DNA from: Brevundimonas sp. UBA5866
Lineage (GTDB): Bacteria; Pseudomonadota; Alphaproteobacteria; Caulobacterales; Caulobacteraceae
Length of the DNA stretch: 32,069 bases
Assembly: GCF_002432125.1 (NCBI RefSeq)
Contig: NZ_DJFS01000011.1
Coordinates: 1-32,069, forward strand
Reading direction: 5' to 3'
The notes beneath the pieces were generated by a model. The model ran no database searches, was not told where the DNA came from, and saw only the letters and a program-made list of their open reading frames with translations. The translations under genes and the position numbers were made by a program. How positions within the stretch are numbered: the stretch's first letter is position 1; each line of letters opens with the position of its first letter. Positions 24,446 through 31,874 of the stretch are shown here, one piece after another.

Positions 24446-24843
24446 GCGGCGTGTCTACCCAGATCGCCCAGTTCGTCGATCTTGGACTGCAGTATTTCGC
24501 CGTCGAACGGCTTCATCACATAGTCGTCGGCACCGGCTGCCAGGGCCTCGGCAATGCGGCGGGGGTCATTTTCCATGCTGCAGAACAGCACCTTGGGCAA
24601 GACACCGCCGGTTTGGTGCTTGAGCTGTGACAGGAAATCCATGCCGTCCATAGTCGGCATCCGCCAGTCCAGCAGGATGAGGTCGGGCATGGCCCGCAAG
24701 CATTGCTCCAGGCCTTCGATGCCGTCTGCGGCTTCAGCCACCTCAAAGCCCAGTGCCTCGACGATACGTCGAGCCACTTTGCGAATGATCCGGCTGTCAT
24801 CGACTATGAGACAAAGCGGTGTAGGCAGTGGACCAAACTCCAA
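24442..24843 (-). CDS. Single-domain response regulator (CheY-like), TTG start
   Basis: A 133-residue stand-alone receiver domain. Key residues are Asp15-Asp16 (IVDDSR), phosphoacceptor Asp59 (LLDWRMP), Ser89 in place of the usual Thr/Ser switch, and Lys111 (MKPFDGE). There is no output domain, so it works by binding partners or passing phosphate. The frame has no ATG between the preceding stop and residue 52, which lies past essential receiver residues. TTG at 24843 is the only plausible start and may lower expression. It lies 54 bp after chpT and overlaps the cheR-like gene by 4 bp. Its location makes ChpT a candidate phosphodonor or acceptor, but this is inference. Confidence 0.88.
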   Translation of the reverse strand: MEFGPLPTPLCLIVDDSRIIRKVARRIVEALGFEVAEAADGIEGLEQCLRAMPDLILLDWRMPTMDGMDFLSQLKHQTGGVLPKVLFCSMENDPRRIAEALAAGADDYVMKPFDGEILQSKIDELGDLGRHAA

Positions 24844-24897
24844 AAAGTCCCGAAATGGAACCTTGGCAGTGAACTAATGGCCCAGCTTATGCCAAAT

Positions 24898-25590
24898 TTA
24901 TACCGTCATGGGTAGTCTGGCTAACAGGGATACACGTTGTTCCTCGACAGCGGTGTCCAATCGGCCACCCACTTCGGAAACCGTCAGCCACAGCCAATAG
25001 GGCTGGATCCACTGTCCGTGCAGTCCCTCGGTGAGAGCCTGTCCTCTCAGGCCCGTCAGGGCTTCGGGTTTGAGGCGGGCACGTCCGCCCTCGGCCTGAC
25101 CGGCGATCAACAGCCAGCCGTTTTCCTCGCGACAGGTGATCACTGCCGTTCCCCCCATCGGCAGGGCACCGGCGGTCAGATAGGCGAGATTGAGTAGGGC
25201 GCGGGCATGGGCTTTGGGCAGGTTGCACGGGGCAATGCGCCATTCGATCTGGGCGCGACCGCCCTCGGTCAGGCCCAGCAGCAGGGCGTGCAGCTCGTCG
25301 CTGGCAAAGGTCTCGGCACTGGTGGACGCCCCAAAGGCGACGCGCGAGAAATTGACCAGCGAGATCATCTTGCGGGCGCTCTGGCGGATCAGGCCCATCG
25401 CATCATCGCGCATGTCCTGCGCCGTGGGATCGTCCAGCAGATCCAGTCCCGACATGACGGCACCAGACGGGCTGATGAAGTCGTGGCACAGCTTGGCCGC
25501 GACCAGAGCCGTCAGTTCAGCCCCCTGTGGCAGGGCAGGCTGTGTGCCGTTGTCGGCAGCCGTGTGAGCGGCGTCGGTCAAAAAGGACAT
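24898..25590 (-). CDS. chpT: Histidine phosphotransferase ChpT
   Basis: A 230-residue homologue of Caulobacter ChpT, the dimeric phosphotransferase that relays phosphate from CckA to CtrA and CpdR in cell-cycle control. The phosphoacceptor is His36 in KLCHDFISPSGAVMSGLDLL. Next come the helices with DDPTAQDMRDDAMGLI and FSRVAFGASTSAETF, all close to Caulobacter. The C-terminal half is the degenerate GHKL-like domain (ALLNLAYLTAGALPMGG, ARLKPEALTGLRG, then a closing GRLDTAVEEQ segment). The gene is divergent from cysQ. A TTAA-N6-TTAA element in the shared intergenic region could bind CtrA, which would form a feedback loop. This gene is the best single marker that the window is from Caulobacterales. 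Confidence 0.93.
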   Translation of the reverse strand: MSFLTDAAHTAADNGTQPALPQGAELTALVAAKLCHDFISPSGAVMSGLDLLDDPTAQDMRDDAMGLIRQSARKMISLVNFSRVAFGASTSAETFASDELHALLLGLTEGGRAQIEWRIAPCNLPKAHARALLNLAYLTAGALPMGGTAVITCREENGWLLIAGQAEGGRARLKPEALTGLRGQALTEGLHGQWIQPYWLWLTVSEVGGRLDTAVEEQRVSLLARLPMTV

Positions 25591-25629
25591 GGCGGTACCG
25601 ATCCAGAAAGACGAGGATCAAAAACGTAG

Positions 25630-25643
25630 TTAATGAAGGTTAA
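25630..25643. promoter_or_regulatory. CtrA-like site, TTAA-N6-TTAA
   Basis: TTAA at 25630-25633 and 25640-25643 are separated by six bases, and the second copy is followed by C. The CtrA consensus is TTAA-N7-TTAAC, so the spacing is one base short. It sits 40 bp upstream of chpT and 62 bp upstream of cysQ, in the only AT-rich stretch nearby. Confidence 0.4.
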
Positions 25644-25661
25644 CTATAACTGACCTGATTT

Positions 25662-25680
25662 GGCGGTTCGTAAAACCGCC
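25662..25680. other. Hairpin in the cysQ leader
   Basis: GGCGGTT and AACCGCC form a 7-bp stem with a five-base loop between the CtrA-like site and the cysQ start. There is no T-tract. It may shape the cysQ mRNA leader or separate the divergent promoters. Confidence 0.4.
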
Positions 25681-25704
25681 TGTTTGGAGTATCTGGACAA
25701 AACC

Positions 25705-26547
25705 ATGTCCGAGCCGCTTTCCCCCTCTGAAACGCCTGCCCCAGCCCCCTTGTCCAGCGCGGTGGCGCAACGGCTTGCATCCGATCTGAAGTCGGGAAGA
25801 CTGGCTGAAATCATTGCAGAAATTGCCGAAGAGGCCGCCGAGGTCATCCGGGGCTTCTGGCACGCAGGCGTCGTGGCCGAACAAAAGGCGGATGCCAGCC
25901 CCGTCACCGAAGCCGACCGAGCGGCGGAGCGTTTAATTCTTTCGCGTCTCGAAGCGGAATGGCCCGGTGTACAGACGATCGCCGAGGAGCAGGCCTGCGC
26001 CAAGGGGTTGCCGCAGGCGGGTGAGGGCTGGTTCTGGCTGATCGATCCGCTGGACGGTACGCGGGGCTTTGTGGCGGGCCGCGAAGCCTTCACCGTCAAC
26101 ATCGCGCTGGTGCGCGACAGGCTGGTCGTGGCCGGTGCGGTGGTGGCACCCGCGACCGGGATCAGCTGGCGCAGCGGTCCCGAGGCAGGTGGAGCCTTCC
26201 GCCGTCAGGGACAGGGCGCGTGGCAGCCCATCCATGTCAGAGAGCGCCCCGCTGAGCCGGTGGCTCTGGTCAGCCATAGCCTGAGCGACGAAGAGGCGGA
26301 GCGTCTGATCCGGCGTCATGGCTGCACGCGCTGGCAGGCGCTGGATTCGTCGCTGAAACTATGCCTGATCGCGGAAGGGCGCTTTGATGCCTATCCGCGG
26401 ACCGGGCCGACATCCGAATGGGATATCGCAGCCGGTCATGGTGTGCTGCAGGCGGCGGGCGGGCGCGTCATCACCGATGACGGCCAGACCTTGAAGTACG
26501 CCAAGCCGGGCTTTGCCAACGGGGCCTTTGTCGCTCTAGGCGGCTAA
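25705..26547 (+). CDS. cysQ: 3'(2'),5'-bisphosphate nucleotidase CysQ
   Basis: A 280-residue inositol-monophosphatase-superfamily enzyme that hydrolyses 3'-phosphoadenosine 5'-phosphate, a by-product of sulfate assimilation. Metal-site motifs are all present: SPVTEADRAAE, WLIDPLDGTRGFV, and SEWDIAAGHGVL. The CysQ-specific segments REAFTVNIALV and DSSLKLCLIAEGRFDAYPRTGPT closely follow E. coli CysQ. An N-terminal extension of about 30 residues rich in Pro and Ser precedes the domain. An in-frame start 45 bp upstream is possible but would run into the leader hairpin. No sulfate genes adjoin it; it diverges from chpT and converges with the reductase-like gene. Confidence 0.9.
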   Translation: MSEPLSPSETPAPAPLSSAVAQRLASDLKSGRLAEIIAEIAEEAAEVIRGFWHAGVVAEQKADASPVTEADRAAERLILSRLEAEWPGVQTIAEEQACAKGLPQAGEGWFWLIDPLDGTRGFVAGREAFTVNIALVRDRLVVAGAVVAPATGISWRSGPEAGGAFRRQGQGAWQPIHVRERPAEPVALVSHSLSDEEAERLIRRHGCTRWQALDSSLKLCLIAEGRFDAYPRTGPTSEWDIAAGHGVLQAAGGRVITDDGQTLKYAKPGFANGAFVALGG

Positions 26548-26576
26548 GGCTGCCGTATGGCGCTGGTCGCGTGACC

Positions 26577-27470
26577 TCAGGCCGCGCGCGAGGCGATGAC
26601 GCGTGCCATCTCCAGCTGGGCCGGCATGCTGACCGGCATGTCGCGTTCGCAGGCACGGGCCAGACGGCGCAGATTTTCCACGTCCGAAGCGCGTACCACG
26701 ACCGAGCCCAGCGACGGGTCCAGAAGGGCGTGGGCCAGGCAGAGGTCCTCCGCTTCCCAGCCAGCCGTCGTGTGCAGGAAGGCGAACGGGCTTAGAGGTT
26801 CTTCGACTACGACCTTTTTGCGGCTCAAACCGAACAGCCCCTTGGTCGGTTCGGGCGGGGGCGGGGGCTTGGCCGGATTCAGCAGCTCTTCGGGATAGTA
26901 TTCGGTGCCGAAAACGATCAACTGCTGTTCCTTGGCCGAGCGCATCCACGCCCGTTGCCGTTGATCCAGCTGGATGTGACATGGGGTGAACAGCAGGTCG
27001 AAACGGCCGCTGCTGATGTAGATGTCCATGACATCCGAATTGCCGCGGATACCAAGGCGCATGATGCGTTCGTCGGCACGAAGCGTCTTCAGGGTTTGCA
27101 CAGGAAGCTCGCTTTCGGCGGGGTCATCCAGAACCACAGCGTCGAAGTAGTTGATGCCGGTCGCATTCAGAACCGCATCCATCACCGCGTTCACGCCATC
27201 GACCGAGAAGTCGCGGCGACCGTTCGGCAACGGGCCGAGCGTCAGGGTGATGTGCAGAAGGTCACGGTCGATGTCGCTCAGCGCATCACCGAAGGTACGG
27301 ATCAGCGTGCCATCCAGACTGTCGATGTGAAAACTGTTCACGCCCTCTTCAAGGGCAGCATAGACAAGGGCACGGATATTCTCCGCACCCGTCGCCGCGA
27401 CGCCGGCATCCAGCGTAAGGGTGATGCTGGATACTGCTGTTCCAGCGTCTCCAAGTGGGCGAAAACGCAT
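26577..27470 (-). CDS. Aldo/keto-reductase-like protein, probably inactive
   Basis: A 297-residue protein whose start (MRFRPLGDAGTAVSSITLTL) and strand order mimic aldo/keto reductases. The expected catalytic tetrad is missing. The usual FDTADxYG segment reads FHIDSLDGTLIRTFG, the Lys strand reads LHITLTLGP, and the LLHRPD segment reads VVLDDPAE. A proline run and basic insert (KPPPPPEPTKGLFGLSRKK) interrupts the C-terminal half, followed by AHALLDPSLGSVVVRASDVENLRRLA, which resembles the AKR end. It is best seen as a pseudoenzyme or a binding protein; no function is assigned. The ATG lies 2 bp after the bolA stop, so translation is coupled. No terminator separates it from convergent cysQ. 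Confidence 0.8.
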   Translation of the reverse strand: MRFRPLGDAGTAVSSITLTLDAGVAATGAENIRALVYAALEEGVNSFHIDSLDGTLIRTFGDALSDIDRDLLHITLTLGPLPNGRRDFSVDGVNAVMDAVLNATGINYFDAVVLDDPAESELPVQTLKTLRADERIMRLGIRGNSDVMDIYISSGRFDLLFTPCHIQLDQRQRAWMRSAKEQQLIVFGTEYYPEELLNPAKPPPPPEPTKGLFGLSRKKVVVEEPLSPFAFLHTTAGWEAEDLCLAHALLDPSLGSVVVRASDVENLRRLARACERDMPVSMPAQLEMARVIASRAA

Positions 27471-27472
27471 GC

Positions 27473-27715
27473 TTAGGCGACCTCGGTCGGGGTTTTGGCG
27501 TCAAAACTGACAGAATGCACTACCGTCCCCAGCTTGCCTTTCAGGGCAGCATTGCAGGCACGGTAACGGTTCACGCGGCTCATGCCCTCAAAAGCGCTGG
27601 AGATGACGACGGCGACCCAATGGTCTTCGTCGCCTGCCGTGTCGTTCAGATCGACTACGGCATCCGGGAAGGCCTCGGTCAGGTGCGCACGCAGTTCTTC
27701 AGCGGACATAGGCAT
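27473..27715 (-). CDS. bolA: BolA-family protein
   Basis: An 80-residue BolA/YrbA-type protein. The fold is shown by SAEELRAHLTEAFPDAVVDLNDTAG, HWVAVVISSAFEGMSRVNRYRACNAALKGKL and a conserved C-terminal His (VVHSVSFD). BolA proteins bind monothiol glutaredoxins through a shared iron-sulfur cluster and act in iron sensing or cluster delivery. In many alphaproteobacteria a glutaredoxin gene follows; here the follower is the aldo/keto-reductase-like gene, 2 bp away. Two ATGs (27715 and 27709) are possible and neither has a clear Shine-Dalgarno. The symbol is used at family level. Confidence 0.85.
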   Translation of the reverse strand: MPMSAEELRAHLTEAFPDAVVDLNDTAGDEDHWVAVVISSAFEGMSRVNRYRACNAALKGKLGTVVHSVSFDAKTPTEVA

Positions 27716-27773
27716 GAGGTTACTCGTTCAAAGCTGTACAGTAAAAAGCAATTAATGCGCCAGAGGCCAGATG

Positions 27774-28304
27774 TCAGCCTGTAACGGCACCCTTGGCGCG
27801 CATACGCTCATATAGGCGTACGGAACCGGCTTTATAATGTCCGTCGGCATAGAAGCGAAATCCGACCGCTTCGGCCAGTTTGATGGAGGCCGGATTTTCG
27901 GCTGAAATCATGCACACAGTACGGGAAAGATTGAGCTTTCTGTCAGCGTGTTCGAGGGCGCGCTCGACGGCTTCGCGGGCCAGCCCCTGTCCGTGCCAGT
28001 CTTCGCCTAACACCCAGCCGACCTCGGTATCGGTGAAAGCCGGTACCAGATCCCGTCGGTAATCGAACAGTCCCACACAGCCGACCATTGTGCCGTTGTG
28101 GAGCTTGAGGCTCCAATTGCCGTGACCCAAACTGGTCCAGTGTCCTATGTCGCGCAGAAGGCGCAACCACACCTCTTCTTCCGTCAGCGGGCGGCCGGTG
28201 ATGTAACGCGTCACCCCTTCCTGCCGCCACAGTCGCACCAGGTCATCGAAGTCCTCGAGGACCACAGGCGACAGGGTCATGCGGGCGGTAGAAAGAACGG
28301 TCAC
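27774..28304 (-). CDS. GNAT acetyltransferase, RimJ/RimL-like
   Basis: A 176-residue acetyltransferase. The start is TVLSTARMTLSPVVLEDFDDLVRLW, the acetyl-CoA region GWVLGEDWHGQGLAREAVERALEHA, and the last motif ENPASIKLAEAVGFRFYADGHY, as in enzymes that acetylate ribosomal protein N-termini or small molecules. The frame extends far upstream, but that part overlaps radC and has no domain. The GTG at 28304, whose last two bases belong to the radC stop TGA, fits both the family start and translational coupling. An ATG at 28280 is the alternative. The substrate is unknown. Confidence 0.87.
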   Translation of the reverse strand: MTVLSTARMTLSPVVLEDFDDLVRLWRQEGVTRYITGRPLTEEEVWLRLLRDIGHWTSLGHGNWSLKLHNGTMVGCVGLFDYRRDLVPAFTDTEVGWVLGEDWHGQGLAREAVERALEHADRKLNLSRTVCMISAENPASIKLAEAVGFRFYADGHYKAGSVRLYERMRAKGAVTG

Positions 28305-29035
28305 ATCAGCCCCAATTGCTTGAAGCTGGTTACACCGTGGCGACCGGCGATCAGATGGTCGTGGACCTGTATTTCCAGGGCCTTGGAGGCCTCGATCACC
28401 TGACGGGTCATGTCGATGTCGGCGCGACTGGGGGTAGGGTCGCCCGAGGGGTGGTTGTGGATGATGATCATGGCCTTGGCGCTGAGTTCGAGGGCGCGGC
28501 GCACCACTTCGCGGGGATATACAGGGGCGTGGTCCACCGTGCCCTTGTTCTGGATCTCGTCTCGGATCAACTGGTTCTTGTGGTCGAGATAGAGGACGCG
28601 GAACTGTTCGCGCGGCTCGTGCTGCAGGGTAATGCGCACATAGGACAGCAGTGCCGTCCATGAGGATATGACAGGACGTTTGGCGACCTCTTCCAGCGAG
28701 ACACGCCGGGCGATTTCCTGAAGGGCGCACAGGTCCAGGGCCGTCTCCGGGCCAATGGCCTTGGTGCGGCCCTTGATGTCCACGGCACGGACCGTGCGCA
28801 GGTCTTCGATCGAGGCGGCCAAAACACCCGACAGCGATCCAAACCTGTCCAGCAGTGCCTTGGCTATGGGTTTCACATCGCCTTGCGGCTGGCTGCGGAA
28901 AAGGAACAGTTCCAGCAGCTCATAGTCCGGAAGCGAAGGCAGCCCTCCTTCGCGGGCACGGTTTCGAAGTCGGTCCCTGTGGCCGAGATGATGGGCCTTG
29001 GGCTTGGGTCTGTCGGTTTCTGGTGAATCAAGCAT
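28301..29035 (-). CDS. radC: RadC-family JAB-domain protein
   Basis: A 244-residue RadC/YicR-type protein. The N-terminal helix-hairpin-helix-like part (GHRDRLRNRAREGGLPSLPDYELLELFL) leads to an MPN/JAB metalloprotein domain with HNHPSGDPTPSRADIDMT. The zinc histidines are 193 and 195, with the Asp ligand in that motif and a further LIAGRHGVTSF strand. Despite the name, a direct role in DNA repair has not been established for the family. It ends 3 bases into the GNAT gene. It is separated from map by a terminator and 126 bp. Confidence 0.92.
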   Translation of the reverse strand: MLDSPETDRPKPKAHHLGHRDRLRNRAREGGLPSLPDYELLELFLFRSQPQGDVKPIAKALLDRFGSLSGVLAASIEDLRTVRAVDIKGRTKAIGPETALDLCALQEIARRVSLEEVAKRPVISSWTALLSYVRITLQHEPREQFRVLYLDHKNQLIRDEIQNKGTVDHAPVYPREVVRRALELSAKAMIIIHNHPSGDPTPSRADIDMTRQVIEASKALEIQVHDHLIAGRHGVTSFKQLGLM

Positions 29036-29108
29036 AGGCGTCCCCCGGCGCGGGACACTATCGGATATCGCAGGTCTGTATAGAGCTGCAGGCTAGGCGA
29101 TCGGCAGC

Positions 29109-29138
29109 AAAAAGGCCGACCCCGTAAAGGGCCGGCCT
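29109..29138 (-). terminator. Intrinsic terminator of map
   Basis: A 10-bp stem with one mismatch (29113-29122 with 29129-29138) is followed on the minus strand by five T's opposite 29109-29113. It lies 24 bp beyond the map stop. Confidence 0.75.
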
Positions 29139-29161
29139 CGATCCATGTCATTTGCAGCCGC

Positions 29162-29983
29162 TTAGAAGGTCGGGCGGAAAATGCCCTTAGGCGACAGGGT
29201 GAAGATTTCGATGCCGTCTTCGGTGACGCCGATGGTGTGCTCGCACTGCGAGGACAGCGACTTGTCACGGGTCACGGCGGTCCAGCCGTCCGACAGGACC
29301 TTCACGCCCGGCTTGCCCAGATTCACCATAGGCTCGACCGTGAAGAACATGCCCGGCTTCAGGACGGCACCCTCGCCGCGGCGGCCATAATGCAGCACGT
29401 TGGGGCTGTCGTGGAAGACGCGGCCGATGCCGTGGCCGCAGAAGTCACGCACCACGCTCATGCGCTGGGCCTCGACGAATTTCTGGATGGCATAGCCGAT
29501 GTCGCCGAAGGTGTTGCCCGGCTTGATCTGGGCCAGACCCAGTTCCAGCGATTCATAGGTCACATCGATCAGCTTTTTGGAGCGGGTGGCGATTTCGCCG
29601 ACCGGATACATACGGCTGGAATCACCGTGCCAGCCATCAACGATGACGGTGTGGTCGATGTTGACGATATCGCCTTCCTTCAGGACCTTGTCGCCCGGAA
29701 TACCGTGGCAGACGACATGGTTGATCGAGGTGCAGATCGTCTTCTCATAGCCCTTGTAGCCGAGACAGGCGGGGATGCCGCCGTTGTCGAGCGTGAACTC
29801 GCGGACCAGATCGTCCAATTCGCCCGTGGTGACGCCCGGTTTGACGTGCTCGGTGATCATGTCCAGCGCCTCGGCGACCAGACGGCCAGCCTTGCGCATG
29901 CCCTCGAAATCTTCCGCGGTGTGGATGCGGATTTCGTGGCTGCGGACAAGGACGTCGGTTTCCAGTTCGGGCGTTTCGTACAT
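29162..29983 (-). CDS. map: Methionine aminopeptidase, type I
   Basis: A 273-residue enzyme that removes N-terminal Met from nascent proteins. The five metal ligands are in place: Asp110 (NIDHTVIV), Asp121 (HGDSSRMY), His184 (CGHGIGRVFH), Glu217 (FFTVEPM) and Glu248 (QCEHTIGV). SINHVVCHGIPG and the substrate His191 are also typical. The N-terminus carries about 16 extra residues (MYETPELETDVLVRSH) relative to E. coli Map, a feature shared by related alphaproteobacterial forms. No strong Shine-Dalgarno is visible. The promoter must lie in the AT-rich divergent region shared with the FadL gene. Confidence 0.97.
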   Translation of the reverse strand: MYETPELETDVLVRSHEIRIHTAEDFEGMRKAGRLVAEALDMITEHVKPGVTTGELDDLVREFTLDNGGIPACLGYKGYEKTICTSINHVVCHGIPGDKVLKEGDIVNIDHTVIVDGWHGDSSRMYPVGEIATRSKKLIDVTYESLELGLAQIKPGNTFGDIGYAIQKFVEAQRMSVVRDFCGHGIGRVFHDSPNVLHYGRRGEGAVLKPGMFFTVEPMVNLGKPGVKVLSDGWTAVTRDKSLSSQCEHTIGVTEDGIEIFTLSPKGIFRPTF

Positions 29984-30401
29984 GACTTAAAGAGCTTTCG
30001 TGGCGGAGGTTTTCCGCAAGGGAGCCGCCGCATGAAGCGGCGTATTGCGGGTCGTATGAACCTTGAGGCTTTAAATGGGAAGCCTAGCACAAAACCGCAA
30101 TCCGTTCACGAAGCCTTACGCTAGGTCAATTTAGAAGCACTTATCTGCTTCATTTCTGACCATAATCGTCCAATAATCGTTTTTATATCGGCGTTACGTG
30201 CAATTAAATCCTTACCCAAGGTCAGTATGCGCGACAAAAGTGCGACATCTGCGCAACGCCGCTCGGGGATTCAGGAGAGCGCTGTCGTCTTATTGGGCAG
30301 TCACCCATGACACAGCCGTTGAGGCTGATAAGCGTTCGTTACTCCCCGAACAAAGGTCCATCGCATCGGTAATGGTGGACCCAGTAACTATAGGTGAAAT
30401 C
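29984..30401. other. 418-bp divergent intergenic region (map / FadL-like gene)
   Basis: No convincing gene is present, although a frame continuous with the FadL-like gene starts at 30198 without any domain. The segment 30120-30230 is markedly AT-rich against the surrounding high GC (for example AATAATCGTTTTTATATC), so promoters probably lie there. The 30230-30400 part would be a long 5' leader with several possible pairings and one GATTC site, the form methylated by CcrM. I could not match it to a known riboswitch. Confidence 0.5.
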
Positions 30402-31751
30402 ATGACTTCCAGGAACGTGGCCCGCATTGGCGGCTTGGCCGTTCTCATGGCCTCCGTGGCCGCTCCGGCCTTCGCTGGCTCCTTCTATCTCCAAGAACAA
30501 TCGGCTCGCGGCGCTGGCCGTGCCTACTCGGGTGAAGCCGCCGACACCGGCGTTGCCTCGCTGTGGTGGAACCCGGCTGCGATCGCCCGTTCGGGCCGCG
30601 AAGCGACCTTCTCGCTGCACGCCATCCGTATCGATTCCGAAGCCCGTAACACCGGCTCGACCCTGACCCTGATCAACCCGGCCAACGGCCAGGTCGCAGG
30701 TCGCTTGCCCGTGGGCGGTCGTACCGTCGAGAACAATCCGGTCGAAAGCGGCGTGGTGCCGAACTTCGCCATCGCCACCCCGATCAACGACCGCCTGTCG
30801 ATCGGTCTGGCTGTCTCGGCTCCTTACAACTTCACCACCAAGTACCGTGCCAACGAGTCGGTCGGCAATGTCCTGTCGGACGGTGGTTCGTTCGCCCGCT
30901 TCGACGCCAACACGTCGGAACTGCGCTCGGCTGACCTGGGTCTGGTCGTGGCCTATCAGGTCAACGACTGGCTCGACATCGGCGCCGGTGTCAGCGCCCA
31001 GTACGTCAAGGCCAAGCTGACCTCGAACATCCCGTCGCTGACCGGCAACCCGCTCTCGCCGCTGCTGGCAACCGACGGCTATTCGTCGCTGGAAGGTGAC
31101 GGCATCGACTTCGGCTGGAACGTCGGCGCACAAGTCCACCACGGCAAGTGGGACCTGGGTTTGTCGTACCGTTCGGCCATCGAACACGATCTGGAAGGTG
31201 ACATCGTCCAGTCGATGAAGGGCGCTCTGGCTCCGCGCAGCTTCGCGACCGGCGGCAATGCGACCTTCAGCACCCCTTGGTTCGTGACCGCTGCCGTGCG
31301 TTACGCCGCGACCGACAAGCTGACCCTGAACGCCCAGGTCAACCGCATCGGCTGGTCGGAATTTGACGCGATCAACGTCAACTTCACCGGCGGCGGTGAC
31401 GTGATCCACCAGAACTACGAAGACGTCACCACCGGCGCCATCGGTCTGGACTACGCCTACAGCGACAAGACCACCTTCCGCGCCGGTATCGGCTATGACC
31501 CGACCCCGACCACGGACGCCCTGCGTACCGCCCGTATCCCGGATTCGGACCGCTGGCTGTACTCGGTCGGTATGTCGACCGAAGTGACCGACGGCGTCCA
31601 GTTCGATGCGGGCATCACCTATGTGGACATGGACAAGGCCGTCATGAACGACGACCGCACCCTGCTGCAAGGTGCCGTGATCTCGAACCTGCGCGGCGAG
31701 CTGGAAGGCTCGGCCCTGGCCTTCTCGCTGGGTACCCGCATCAAGTTCTAA
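30402..31751 (+). CDS. OmpP1/FadL-family outer-membrane transporter
   Basis: A 449-residue beta-barrel of the FadL family, which carries long-chain fatty acids and other hydrophobic compounds across the outer membrane. A signal peptide (MTSRNVARIGGLAVLMASVAAPAFA, cut before Gly) is followed by the N-terminal hatch segment GSFYLQEQSARGAGRAYSGEAA and the WWNPAAIAR motif. Family strands such as PNFAIATPINDRLSIGLAVSAPYNF and the terminal aromatic RIKF follow. AGGTGAA before ATG 30402 decides the start; earlier in-frame starts would place 68 unrelated residues before the signal. It lies alone behind a long leader and has its own terminator. The real substrate is not evident. Confidence 0.93.
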   Translation: MTSRNVARIGGLAVLMASVAAPAFAGSFYLQEQSARGAGRAYSGEAADTGVASLWWNPAAIARSGREATFSLHAIRIDSEARNTGSTLTLINPANGQVAGRLPVGGRTVENNPVESGVVPNFAIATPINDRLSIGLAVSAPYNFTTKYRANESVGNVLSDGGSFARFDANTSELRSADLGLVVAYQVNDWLDIGAGVSAQYVKAKLTSNIPSLTGNPLSPLLATDGYSSLEGDGIDFGWNVGAQVHHGKWDLGLSYRSAIEHDLEGDIVQSMKGALAPRSFATGGNATFSTPWFVTAAVRYAATDKLTLNAQVNRIGWSEFDAINVNFTGGGDVIHQNYEDVTTGAIGLDYAYSDKTTFRAGIGYDPTPTTDALRTARIPDSDRWLYSVGMSTEVTDGVQFDAGITYVDMDKAVMNDDRTLLQGAVISNLRGELEGSALAFSLGTRIKF

Positions 31752-31773
31752 TCCGTCACGGATCTGAAAACGG

Positions 31774-31805
31774 AAACGGCGGCTCCTGACGGGGCCGCCG
31801 TTTTT
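31774..31805 (+). terminator. Intrinsic terminator of the FadL-like gene
   Basis: A 13-bp stem (31774-31786 with 31791-31803, one G-T wobble) has a TGAC loop and five T's. Confidence 0.9.
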
Positions 31806-31825
31806 GTTTGCGTCAGGCGGACATG

Positions 31826-31859
31826 AAAAAGGCCGCCACCCCGAGAGGTAGCAGCCTTT
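31826..31859 (-). terminator. Likely terminator of the minus-strand gene at the window end
   Basis: A stem with two mismatches (31828-31840 with 31847-31859) is followed on the minus strand by T's opposite the A-run 31826-31830, 16 bp past that gene's stop. Confidence 0.6.
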
Positions 31860-31874
31860 GATCATTTCAGGGAT

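Noticed and set aside
28305..28730. Upstream extension of the GNAT frame to 318 codons
   Set aside because: It lies wholly inside radC in another frame and has low-complexity Pro/Arg content with no domain.
30255..30360. Leader segment with AGGAGAG and CCGAA-like words considered as a glycine riboswitch
   Set aside because: The conserved core words are not in the right order or spacing, and the downstream gene is a porin, not a glycine gene.
30198..30401. N-terminal extension of the FadL-like protein by 68 residues
   Set aside because: It would put unrelated basic sequence before a clear signal peptide, and the good ribosome-binding site is at 30392-30398.
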